DNA of 64,000 nt, from positions 5,706,001-5,770,000 of the forward strand of contig NC_088300.1 of the NCBI RefSeq assembly GCF_032854445.1. The letters are read 5' to 3'. The translations under genes and the position numbers were made by a program. The notes under the pieces are model-generated. The model saw nothing but the letters and a program-made list of their open reading frames with translations, was not told the DNA's origin and made no database searches. The DNA comes from Liolophura sinensis. Lineage: Eukaryota; Mollusca; Polyplacophora; Chitonida; Chitonidae. Positions 35,525 through 47,500 of the stretch are shown here, piece after piece (within the stretch, counting starts at the first letter, position 1; every line of letters starts with the position of its first letter).

Positions 35525-36662
35525 TATGGGAGTTCAGCAGCAGTTTGTTAAAATGATGGTAACTGGAGAAATTTTTGATAAAAGAGCAGCACGATTTAGA
35601 ATTGCTCGCAGTGAAATTGCTAGAGTTTCGAGCTGATCTGTAAGTGATCAACGATCTACTAGCTTTGTGGCCAGCATAAATGATCGCAGTACTCCCAAGT
35701 TAGATTGTTGTGTAACACCATACTCAAGAATTTTTCAGTTTAATAGAGGCGGCCATTTTTATAAGCAACGGAAGCCAGAGTGTCCAGAGTAAACCACCAA
35801 AGTTTGGCACATTACTGACAAGCTTCCCAACACGTGATGCACCAGATTTACATGACATATTGGTGGGAAGCATGCAAGTACCGCGGACCGTTTCTTCAAT
35901 CCTGCCATCACATCCCTTTCACAAACTGTGAGTAGGGGAATCTCCATATTCCCTATTCAAGGCCAGGATTGACCCTATATCTTGTGTACCAGGGCCTGTC
36001 TTTCAGAGTGTAATCCATCTAACATAGCTGTCATGATAACATATTCTGTAAAGGTATGTCGCCATGGTAGACATATTTGGGGGAGCATTACACTGCTTCA
36101 GCTAACGGGCCCCTGGTTGTGAAAAGTCGCTTTTCATGCTCGGTGAACTACATCCTGCTCGCACTCAAAGGTTACACAACTATAACTGTGCCTGGTGAAA
36201 GCATTAGGGATTTTGGGTTGTTAAAAACATAAGATGTAGAGACATACATATATGCATTAACTGCCTTTACATGTTTAATGCAATGCTGATTTCTCACTCA
36301 GTCATTCCGCTGTTCACTGTCATCAGTAAGATGATGGTAAGAGACTTGGCTATTTAACAGCTGGGTTCAGACACATTTAAGCATCAGCACCCTAGTGTGG
36401 TGATAAGAACAGACAAGTAAAGGCCTGGTGCTGTCAGACTGGTGTACGGATACTGTAGCTTGGTAGTGTGTCCCGCCGGTGATTTCAGGATGCTGAGGTA
36501 GCACCATAAACAGATCCGAAATCACACTTGGTTGCTCAAAGGAAACCGATGTCCTAAAATACATGAATCTAGGGCATAGGATCATGGAGATCACAACAGC
36601 TTTAATGAAATAATGTATCCTATTATTATTAATATCTTCTCTTCTAAGGGTTAGACATCAGG

Positions 36663-36915
36663 AGGGGACCTCCGTGGCTAAGGTGGCTAGCATGTCAGCT
36701 CGGCGCAATGACCCAGGAGGCTCTCCCCAATGCGGCGGCAGTGAGTTAAAGTCCAGTTCTTGCTGGCTTCTTCGGCAGTACGTGGGAAGGTCTTCCATCA
36801 ACTGCGGACAGTCGTGGGTTTCCTCTCACTATAATGCTGGCAACCGTCGGATAATAAGTGAAATATTTTTGAGTACAGCATAAAACACCAATCAAATAAA
36901 TACATAAATGAAATA
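36663..36915 (+). mobile_element. SINE copy, nearly full length
   Basis: The head GGGGACCTCCGTGGCTAAG, the GCGCAATGACCCAGGAGG block, GAGTTAAAGTCCAG (B-box region), GTGGGAAGGTC, ATAATGCTGGC and TAAAACACCAATCAAATAAA occur in the same order as in the copy at 6,919-7,184. A small deletion removes the CCGGGCTCTGCCC block. The A-rich tail is extended by AAATAAAT repeats. Confidence 0.88.
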
Positions 36916-36974
36916 AATATCGGGATTTCCATGGCTGTGCTCATGAAAGCATGGTGTATGAATGGTGTCTGTGA

Positions 36975-37050
36975 CTAATGCTGCTGGTCGTCGTCCTATA
37001 GGTGAAATATTCGAGTACAGCATAGAACACAAATCAAAACAATAAATCAA
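36975..37050 (+). mobile_element. SINE 3' fragment
   Basis: TGCTGGTCGTCGTCCTATAG, GTGAAATATTCGAGTACAGC and ACACAAATCAAAACAATAAA repeat the tail of the adjacent SINE. This is either a second truncated insertion or a partial duplication. Confidence 0.6.
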
Positions 37051-37278
37051 ATATACATGTAATTAAAGCTACTAACTGAAACAAAGTTCATCATATAACA
37101 AAATATGAATGTATAGCTAGGTATTCATGTTTTCGCTCACTTCCCTTTTGAACAGGAAAACTCATGGCACTATGTGATGTAAAGACGTTTAAAAGACAGC
37201 CAGAATATGTGTTCAACAGGTTTTATTAGTAACAACATACCTCAAAATTTCATTGAGATCACAGTGATAGTAGTTGTG

Positions 37279-37754
37279 TTAAAGTAAAATAAAGCTAAAA
37301 TATGAAGTCATGTTCATCATACGAACAACTGAAAACTGTAAATAGACTTTCAACTATTTTCTCAAATTTTTTGAGTAGCATTGGAAGGCGTTCAAATTTT
37401 GGAATGCTATGGTGGGTTTTATGAGCCATACTGACTGTATCTAGGATGTCATATTTTTTTTCCATGATTTTCCCCAGAAGAAAGGAATTTTGGAGAACAT
37501 TATTTCGTTAAGGTTTTATTCAAGAGTATAAAAAATTATTCTAACATTCAGTGTTGTGATTAGAGTTGGAAAAACTTCCCGTGAGGTCAGAGTTTCTGAA
37601 CTCTGATAATATGGTCCATAAAGCCCACCTTAGAATTCAAATGCTTGAATGCCTTTTTTAACTCTTTTCACAAAAATCTCAACAAATAAATGAAAGTATA
37701 TTTGTGCATAGATTTAAGTGATCTATTTAGTGCTTTTTTTTATTTTTAGAGGTC
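37279..37754 (+). repeat. Dispersed 0.48-kb repeat, copy B
   Basis: It is collinear with 3,081-3,568 in the same orientation, with scattered substitutions and short indels. Landmarks are TTAAAGTAA, CAACTGAAAACTGTAAA, TTTATGAGCCATACTGAC, GTTGTGATTAGAGTTGG and TTTTAGAGGTC. It has no open frame. Confidence 0.8.
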
Positions 37755-38643
37755 TTTTCCTTTAAGTGTGCAAGCTAAACAGAAAATGGAAAGCTTAGAG
37801 TAGATGCTGTTGACCAAATGGTAAAAGCTGGAAAAGGAGATTAGTACTTGGTGATGACATACTGCCTTCGTAAAAGATTAATGAATTAATAAAGTTTGGC
37901 TTACAGCTCACAGAATATTCTTATTGTATTACGATTTCCACTCTCTGAGAATTAATTATTTTAATATAATCCATATACCCACTGTAAACCAAGAAAGAGT
38001 TGCACCTGTTATTGCCCTGTTCTCCTAAAGAACAAAAGGCTAATGGGCATAGACCATACGTAATGAGAATAGAACTTCTATATGTAAATGGAGCAGGCAA
38101 CTGTTGGCTCCACAAACAGACAACTGCTCAAGCAGACTTTCAGCCAAGTTTTTCTAAACTAACTTTGATTATAAAACTGTTTTTTTTTTTAAAAAAACCT
38201 CTTAATACATCTAATTCAACTTCATGTTGTATTTTTTTTTTATATCACGTCATTGGTTTGTTTGGACATGGAAACAAAGAGCAAGTTACTTAGTTCTAAT
38301 AGACTAGTATTAACTGTATTGTATGGGAATAGCATCCCATATAATAAACCCTGGCATGGTATCAATACAGAAAAGCATACATTCATAATATGGCCACATT
38401 TACACAAATTAGTGAACAGGTAGCTTGAGCAAGGCATGAACATCTACAAATATATTTCCTGTAAAATGTTAATAATTTATGAAATATATGATGGCTCTAA
38501 AATGAATGCAAACCTGTACATACATGTGTATGTACAATTTGTTAAACTTTTATAATGTTACGCAAAACTACGCTACATAAATTGTTCAAAAGCTTTTGTA
38601 AAATAAATAAATGATGGCATGCAAACTTTGTACAGGTGAGATG

Positions 38644-38820
38644 AGTGTCTGTAACCACTAAGCTGAACAGAATGTCTGTAAATACAAAGCTGAACAAAAT
38701 GTCAACACTAAGCTGAACAGAATGGTGTAAACACTAAGCTGGACACAATGTCTGTTAAAACAGAAAGTCTGTAAACACTGAACTGAACAGCATTCTGTAA
38801 ACACTCTGCTGAACATGACT
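38644..38820 (+). repeat. Degenerate ~29-bp tandem repeat
   Basis: About six imperfect units are built around CACTAAGCTGAACAGAATG followed by TCTGTAAA. Unit lengths vary by several bases. Confidence 0.7.
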
Positions 38821-40269
38821 TAGAAAAAACATAGATTATGAGTCAACAAAGTATAACATAATCTGGTACACTCCAGAGTGAACTTACCACCTGAAAATAA
38901 ATTTGCTTAAGCAACAAAATCAAGCACTTCTCTGGGCATTTTTGCAGCAACAAACCAGGGCATGATGTTAATCATTGATGTCCTACTTCACCAGAAGACA
39001 CTGTCCTAACACCCACCCACCAATGACCACCCTCTGGATCAGCTTGACAATAAGAATTTTTAGAACAAATGAATGAATATGTATTTACAACACATTGACA
39101 GTATTGCAGCTATATTGTTGCGAAGACTTTATAGACAAATACTTGACAAATATACAAATGCAAGTTTGCCAAGAAGAATCTTTGAGTAACAAAAGTCGCT
39201 CAGTATGACATAGTGAGGACACATCTGATACAACAGGGAGACAATGTACACTCAGGGCACTGGATGACAGGAAGCCTTCAGCAAATGAAACACATTAATG
39301 ATTGCCTTCATGAATATGCCGTGCTTGTCAGTAATTACCATGGTAACTCTTTGACATCTTCATGAAATCTGTTAATATTTACACATACAGGTACATGCAT
39401 GCAGGTATAAAACTATGCTTAAGTAGTACTTAAATAGTACTTGTATCTGAGCCAGTTGTTCAACAGTGTTTATAAGTCAAGTCAGACTTAAATTGGAATA
39501 CCAGTCTTGTAGACCCTACAACTGAGTTTACAGTTGATTGTAAAAACAGGTTTATACGCTGCTTGCACAAATGAATAGGGGAGTTCTGAGTTCAAACTCT
39601 TATCAATAAAGGTAGAAAAAATCAAACTGTATCATGTGACCTGTCAAAAATGTTAGGCAACTATTTTTGATCACGTGTACTATGATGTGGGCATCTGAAA
39701 AAAGTTTCATAAACACTAGACGAATGATAGAGAAAACTCACAAGCTGAACGTTTGTGAACTTGAGAATTTCTTAATAAACAGAGGTGTAATTTGTGCTTC
39801 AAGAACCGGGTGAGATAGGTGACCTGTAAATAAAGGTCAATAAAGGTTGTGTAATATTTTCACATGGCACAGTAGGAATGTTTTTACCTTTGAGAACCAA
39901 CCAGTTCCAACTCGAAACTCCCCTATTGTAAGGAGATTGTGAATTTTTGAAGTTACAATCGTGATCGTAAGCCACATTTGATTCGTTCATAAAGGTTGTC
40001 TGTGTAAATGGGCAATGTACTGGTCAATGACTTTTCTAGCCTTCTTTTTCAAAAGAGTTCTACATCATAATGATTAATTGAACAACAACATGTGAAAACA
40101 TGTTGTGACATCTTTTTGAGACAATTACATTGCACATCTTTGCAAACAGAGTCGAAAAGTACTAACAGCATACCTAAGGCAAATATTTGTACTTAAAGGA
40201 TACATGAAAAGGAAATATAAAACAAAGATTATGTTTCTATGCAAAATGAAGAAAATTATGCCCGAAATT

Positions 40270-40420
40270 TTTTTTTGGGGGGGGGGGGTATTTTTATACC
40301 TGTTAATTACCCCTCTATATTATGCATACTTTCCGATCAGATTTTTTCAGAAACTACATCATTGTTGATCTTACTCGGAATTCTGTCTGTTCCTAACACC
40401 CCCCCCCCCCCCCCCCAGTC
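40270..40420. repeat. Poly-G and poly-C homopolymer pair
   Basis: A run of T then G (G at about 40,277-40,288) and a run of about 18 C (40,399-40,416) lie 110 bp apart. They could pair as a weak G/C hairpin, but homopolymer lengths are unreliable. Confidence 0.8.
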
Positions 40421-41478
40421 ATTACCCCAGCCCTGTTGGGTCTGTCCCCTACAGAGTTGTTTTCAAACAGGGATCAATTTCCGGAATGACAGCTAGGGCA
40501 TTAAGAAAACTGTACTTTAAAGCCATTTTCACCCTCCAGAGACAAAGTTGAAAAATTCATTTGAACAGTTATATGTTATTACACATGATAATCTGCACAT
40601 TAAGAAATAAAGCCAAAGTGTTTCCTGCATATCCTTCAGCATTAATTTTCAGGTGATTGTGAATATTTACAACTGAATCGACCAGATTGTAATTTCACAT
40701 TGGAAGTTACAACTATTGAACCTCGTGCAAGGGGGTGTTAATTGTTGGCTAAGGCTAGGATCAGGATCCTAGTGATTTACAATCAACTTACGCTTACGAT
40801 CCCTTTGTGCAAGCGGCCCCTGAACAACTAGGCCCCAGAACAACTAGGCCCCGACATTCAAATATGTGAAGCTGGCTGTTAAATATAAAATCTGACTTCA
40901 TATATTTCCACACAATTACTCAGCACTTACATTTTCATGCTGAGTAACACATAATCAGAGACCACATATGAAAGGCTTTTGATGGGCATCGATTTGTAAA
41001 TATTAATGAGACAAAAGATCATGAGATATACTGAGACCAGTATATGGGTCCTGCCATGCCATATTGTAGCATTTGTTCTACCTGCTCAGCATTAAACCTG
41101 TCCTCTTCTGACTTGATTTAAATCATGCTCTGGACTGAGTGTTGCAAACATCAGCTGATTGTTTTTCAGACCAATGGGCACTCACCTAAATGTCGTGCAA
41201 AGTTACACATATTCATAAATGGAAGAATAATACTACAGACATACACGTACATATAATGCCACCTGTTGCCCAATAAAATATAAAATAAAAGTTACTGCAT
41301 TTTGTATTCATATTAACGATCCTGTCTCAATATACATGTAATATTTGCAAAAGATGGCCAATTAAATCTGTCGTAACGACATGTTTGGAGGAACTGATCC
41401 TCGCTTGATCATGCAATTAGCTGTAATAACACTAGAATGGTTGAACCCCTCTGTGAGGCCTCTGACTGCTGCTCCCTC

Positions 41479-41561
41479 TCAGAGTTTAGAGTTAATAGTC
41501 ACAGTCTTTGTCTCCACGTTAATTCTGGCCACTCTCAGCGCTGGCACCTCCATCAGCTTGG
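41479..41561 (-). CDS. GNPAT: GNPAT terminal exon with PTS1
   Basis: On the minus strand the acceptor is ATGTTGTTACAG. The split Ala codon leads to [20 protein letters not shown] and TINSKL, then TGA at 41,481-41,479. Ser-Lys-Leu at the very end is the canonical peroxisomal import signal. Confidence 0.95.
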
Positions 41562-44500
41562 CTGTAACAACATATACATCAACACATGAACAGTTACATC
41601 AACACATGAAGAGTTACCTCAACACATGAAACGTTACCTCAACACATGAAATGTTAGGTCAACACATGAAAAGTTAGGTCAATGCATGAAACGTTAGGTC
41701 AATGCATGAACAGTTACATCCTAGCATGAACAATAACGTAAATATATGAACAGTAACATCACCATATGAAACACCAACATCACGGTATGAACAGTTACAT
41801 CAACACATAATCAGTAACATCCAAACATGAACATAAGACATGATGTCTTGACAGCACAGACCTACAGACAGGCAGAGAGCGACTTCCAGAATTGGAAAGC
41901 ACACTCACCTATTTCTTCACTGACTTTGGACAGTGGTAGCATGTTTGGACAAACCAGGCTCTTCCCCTCCCTAAAAATAAACAGATACAATTACAACAAA
42001 TTAAATGATACCCAGTGTCAATAAAAACCATTCTAGTAGGAATTACTTGGTTTCACTGGAAAAGTCGTAAGCAAATACAGATGTACTAACATTCTGAGGA
42101 TTAAGGGGAGAAATTTTAACTGTTCTTTCAGGCTAACTGATCATCTCCAGAATAACATTTAATTTATATGTAAACACGGTGTAACAAAACATGCTGTAAA
42201 GGACTCAGAATTTCTCCCATAAGTAAGTCACTCATTTCTGAGAGTTTGTTTATCTTAGAATTAGTTCTTTTATGAGGTTTGTTTGACAGTTTCAGCACCA
42301 TAAATAGTTTTTCATGACCTACATTATTACAGGAAATTGCTATAATTCAGTTTAATAAGAATGTCATCTCTTTAACATTACATACCGTGTCTCCTTGGCC
42401 AGTGCCCCGAGCTTAAGGAAAGACTTAATCCCGTTATTCATCATATCAAGGGAGAGAATCTCCTGATGCTTGACAATACCCTCCCGGAGTAGCCTGGCTG
42501 ACAATGCCTGTGCCTCTTTACACAGTGTCTTGGCCTCTTTTGGGACGGGCTTACCATGGGGATCTCGAGTCATGGATAACAAACACTGACACAGCACCTG
42601 AGCATAGAAACAAGATGCACAGTGTTCAAACAAAGTCACACAGGAGAGGAAATGCTATTAAAACAGTAATGACAGCTGCTGAGTGTGACATTAAATAAAA
42701 ATCCAGGTTTGCCACCTACAAGTTACATGGTTCAGTATAGTTGTTTATGATCCAATTAAGCAAATGATGGAAAATTCAAACTAAAGTAAACAGACTGGAG
42801 GTAACTCAGGGGTGTGGTATCGAGCAAAGTTTCCCACTGTAAAACATTAAGCAGCTCATGGTAGCTTCACATGGAACTACATGTATTTTCATACAAATAT
42901 TTTTTCTGTTGTTGTATAGTATAATCTGTCTACAGAATCAACAACCCTTGTCTACATTTAAGAACTTCTTTGTTTCATATGTATTATTGTTTATAGTCCA
43001 GCAAAAAGGAAAAACAAAACTTAAAAGATCAGATGATATAAAACTCTTTACAATACATGCTTCAGTTTCATTATAGATAGGTCAGATTTCTCACCCAGTA
43101 CCCCAAGAGAAATGGCTCATACATCTGGCTGAAGAATGTTGTGTATTTACTAATGGACTGCTTAATAATGAGATGACCTGTTTCCACAACAACCCCACAG
43201 GTGTGCGTCAGTGTAGCCAAGGCATTGTCAAAGTCCTGAAAATCATACCACAAGTTTACAACATTGGCAGCAAGGAGAAATAGAATCTGGCATCATAATG
43301 TAGTCATTCAATGCCCCAAATTATTTGATTTGAGAATATAAGATGCACATGTAATAAAACTGATAGGCTCTTTGAAATATTAACAAGATATTGTGTTATT
43401 GTAAAAAGCAAAACTGATGATGATACTTCTTCAGAGCAAACTTACATTACCTGTTTTGTGTTTCCAGGGTAAAATATAAAATCTTTTGACAACAGCTTTT
43501 CCAGGAAAACATACTTCTCAAATAATTCATCTGAAAAACAGAATTATTCAAATAACTGCTCTATGCTTAATACCAAAAAAGGAAAAGTGAAACTGCTCAA
43601 TACATTGATGGTTGTGCGCAACCATTCTACATCAGCTCAGTCAGATCCATTCAGTGAGTTATCCTACTGATCGCTCCTCTTCCTCCCTCCTCGTGTTTGG
43701 GGCCCATAAAACAGCGGAATATGAATGATTGGCATTTGATCATTGAATGAACAACCCTGTCTCACAAATGAGGATAAAACCCCTGAAGCACGTGTATCCG
43801 ACTTGTTGATAGACTTCCCTTTCATTACTGACCATGTGTCTACTTTGGTGGGAACATGACATAAATCTGACAGCTGAGTCTCAATGAGGAGGGGAGGGGG
43901 ATGCACCCTTTTTGGATTCATTTAGAAAAGATGGTTTGTAACATATTACCACAGGTATTTCAAGAAAAAGTTGGTAGTGCATGTCCATTCTTGTATATAT
44001 GTCATTAGATTAGCTAAAGCGGGCTTTATGCTTGCCAGACGACCTTGAGAGAATATCAATCCCTGAATATATGCCATTGGCTCTGAAAGACATCGCTAAT
44101 TTGACAGAAAGTATATAAACAATGTTCGCCCAGAAAAAGAAGTTCAAGAAGCTAGATCCAACTGCCAATTTCCTCTGGCACCTGCAGGTCTGGGACATGA
44201 AAGGCTCTAGAAAGTCATTTCCAGACACAAGATCACACATATATTTTCTGTGTCCAAATAAATGTCCAAAGTAAAGAGAAGAATTGCCAGATTCTCATGG
44301 GTATTTATCTACCAAGCAGTCTACAGCTATGCTCCAAAGTTACGAATGATGCACGGTATGACATGGCCTCAGTACGTACATTGCAAGTACATTTACCTCA
44401 ACATCCTTCCCTTGGAAACCTCACTCAGTTCATTCCAACTTTAAATAAACTGATGTATCTTGAGAAACTCCTCAGTTGAAAGTTAGCGAGACAAAATATG

Positions 44501-47500
44501 CAAAGTGCATATTGATTACAGAAATCAAGGCTGCATGCAGAACAATCGCTACAGGTACTGGCTTTAGAAATTATTACCATATAACGAACAACAAAAAGCA
44601 CCATTAAAATTTTGTGGAAATTCACAGCTTGTATGTATCCCACTGACAAAGTATTTCCCAAATTATCCACAGGCCTTCACGTACATATAATGGTGAATGA
44701 ACGATTACCTACTGTGATAAACTTTTGAACCAGGTTTTATTTTTAATGTGGCAATAAAAGTTCTTAATTCACGGGAAGTAGGGCTTGAGTATTAGTCTCC
44801 AACACAAACACGTGCTTCATCTAGATGGTAAGTTCAAGTTTCAGCCAGTCCATAAAACTATGAGAGGGGTGGCAACTACTCAATGAAAGAATCTCAAAGC
44901 ACTGTTTATCTAACTTGGATTAGTCAATCACCCCTATGGTGTATGGAAGTCTCCAAGTGTCAGTTGAGGCTCATAGTATCAGTTGAGATCACCAAGTAAA
45001 ATCACTAGGGGTTACAAATGCTCAGAAACTAACATTGTTATTATCAGATTTCTGTCAAAATTTCTTCTCCTTACTGCATTTGATGTTTGCAAAGTATTCA
45101 GTATTTTCTTTGCAGTAAATTGAAAAAACATACACCACATGTACAGTTCTAGTGCTATTTATCAGACTACATGTACGTACTTTTTGGCTGTCAACCCCAA
45201 CTTTCAGCTGTCAAATGCAGGATCTGTAGACCTTCAATAATGTGGACCGAAATACAGGTGAAGGCAGGATTTCATCTTTCAAAGTACCAGTAATCGTACT
45301 CTTTGCTGGGACAGTACCAGTAATTACAAACATGTGCTTTGTCCATCTCGGTCTCGGGCTAGGCAATTTTTTTTTTTCTTTTACATCTTCACATTCATCA
45401 CAACACTGAGTCTATCCCTGCCTCTTACAACTGTTCAATGGAAAAATGTGAATCTTTCAAAAACCAGCATTATATGTTTTTCGGCCTCTACCCCTCTTGC
45501 CAAGATGATGAGGCTCACTGAAGCATGATGGAGGTGTGGGCAGCTGTCACTGATCGACTACCGGTAATCCCCTCCTCCCCACAGAGAGTCTAGGACTTAA
45601 GACAACAGCCCTCGCAAGGCACTATGGTATACAGTTTCTGAAAATGTGTCGGTAAATTTTAAGGAGTTACTATAAATCTAATGTTTTACACCCTTTGATG
45701 CAAAACTCTCGTCCGATGATGTAAACACAACTGGTGAATCTATTGTAAAACGGAATGTTTTCGCTGACAAAAATGAACAGATATATCACATGCCCGCTGT
45801 AACAGTGTTAATTTTTCATTCCATCCTTGGGCAAAGCTATTGTGATGTCATGACATCAAAGAAAGGTTTAATGTGTATTCAGTATATGGTGGACGATTTG
45901 TAAATTACAAAATTACAACTTTGTATTTCATTCCTGCTGACGGCAATTACATCACAGAATGAATGAATGTTTGGAGTTTAACATTGCACAGCAATTTTTC
46001 AGTCATATGACGATGGGGAGTCATTAGGTGGGTGTTGTTAGATTGTGTCTTCTTGTGACAGGGAGAGTCCATGCCCCCAAAGTGCTGCCAGCACTGAAAG
46101 ATCATGTAGAAGACACCAAACATGACACACAATGCCCCCAAAGTGCTGCCAACACTGAAGGATCATGTGGAAGACACCAAACATGACACACCATGCCCCC
46201 AAAGTGCTGCCAACACTGAAGGATCATGTGGAAGACACCAAACATGACACACCATGCCCCCAAAGTGCTGCCAACACTGAAGGATCATGTGGAAGACACC
46301 AAACATGACACACCATGCCCCCAAAGTGCTGCCAGCACTGAAAGATCATGTAGAAGACACCAAACATGATACACCATGCCCCCAAAGTGCTGCCGACACT
46401 GAAGGATCATGCAGAAGACACCAGACATGATAAGCCATCAGTGTATTAGTGAACGAGCCATGCAGCTGTGATTTTCAAGGCCAAGATGGCAAAATCACGA
46501 CCTAATTTCGGGGACACGGCTTAAGTAATTGGACCCCCTCTTCCCACCACCACCGACAGTGTCCACAGATGGACCGAAATTACAGAAGTAACTGTCATTG
46601 TCCCTATTTCAGCCCAAGCATCCTTTCAACGGGTAATGCTAATCACGTAACCATCTGTGTCCAGCAAATTTTATGGTCAGTCCAGCAGAATCAGGTTAAT
46701 GTGGCTGTCTCATTAAATCAAACTGTTAACCTTTAACTTCAAAACCCAGTAAAGAGCCTTGTCCGCTAAGCACATGCAATGCGGTGTGGTTATAACTACA
46801 AAAAGCTGGCACATGTTTCCATTTCATACAAGAAGCAGGCAGCTGTTTGAAATCAATTACGTACTATTTATTGTTTACTATTTGTGACTAAAATTAGCTT
46901 AGTGACAGACAAGTGTTTATCTCTGTGGGCCCGTTAAGCATCAGGGAGAAACTGAAAACGATTAATTTACACGTAAATTTTGTAGTAACAGACTCAAAAC
47001 AGAGCACAACCCTGGTATTTCACTTGCATTCCTCGTCTGCCAATTCCTGGCTAGCACACAGCACCCTATCCAGTTCAAAATACTTCACAGATCATTTTCA
47101 ACAGCCGAATTTGCCATCAATTCAATACTCATTCCAAGTGAAATCAGTGATTGTATAGACTGGTATCCCTTTTGTCTAGAAGCAATGGTTTGTCTGGTGT
47201 GAATGATGCTGCAGGTCACGCGCTATTTAGCATAACTTTGTGCGGATTTTCCAATGCTACATCCTATAGGTGTGAAACTGTTTGCATGACTGGAGTTTTC
47301 TGTATTTAACTGAAATATTACCAGCATTAAACGTTTCGGGGAGGGATAAAGAATTTAAATAATATTTCCTGCTATGGGTGTTTAGCAGTAATTTTATAGT
47401 CAATAAGGTGGAGGAGGTTAAACAAATTTAGGTCTCAGGCTACGCCTTCAATCTACAATAATAACCTGGATCACCTGGTAGAAAATAAAACTGCTGCTAG

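Larger units (their letters stand above)
35431..41478. other. Intergenic / 3' UTR interval between convergent genes
   Basis: It contains the AT microsatellite, SINE copies, dispersed repeat copy B, the 29-bp tandem and homopolymers. No exon with a family signature was found on either strand. Part of the distal end must be the 3' UTR of GNPAT; I could not identify its poly(A) signal near the stop codon. Confidence 0.45.
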
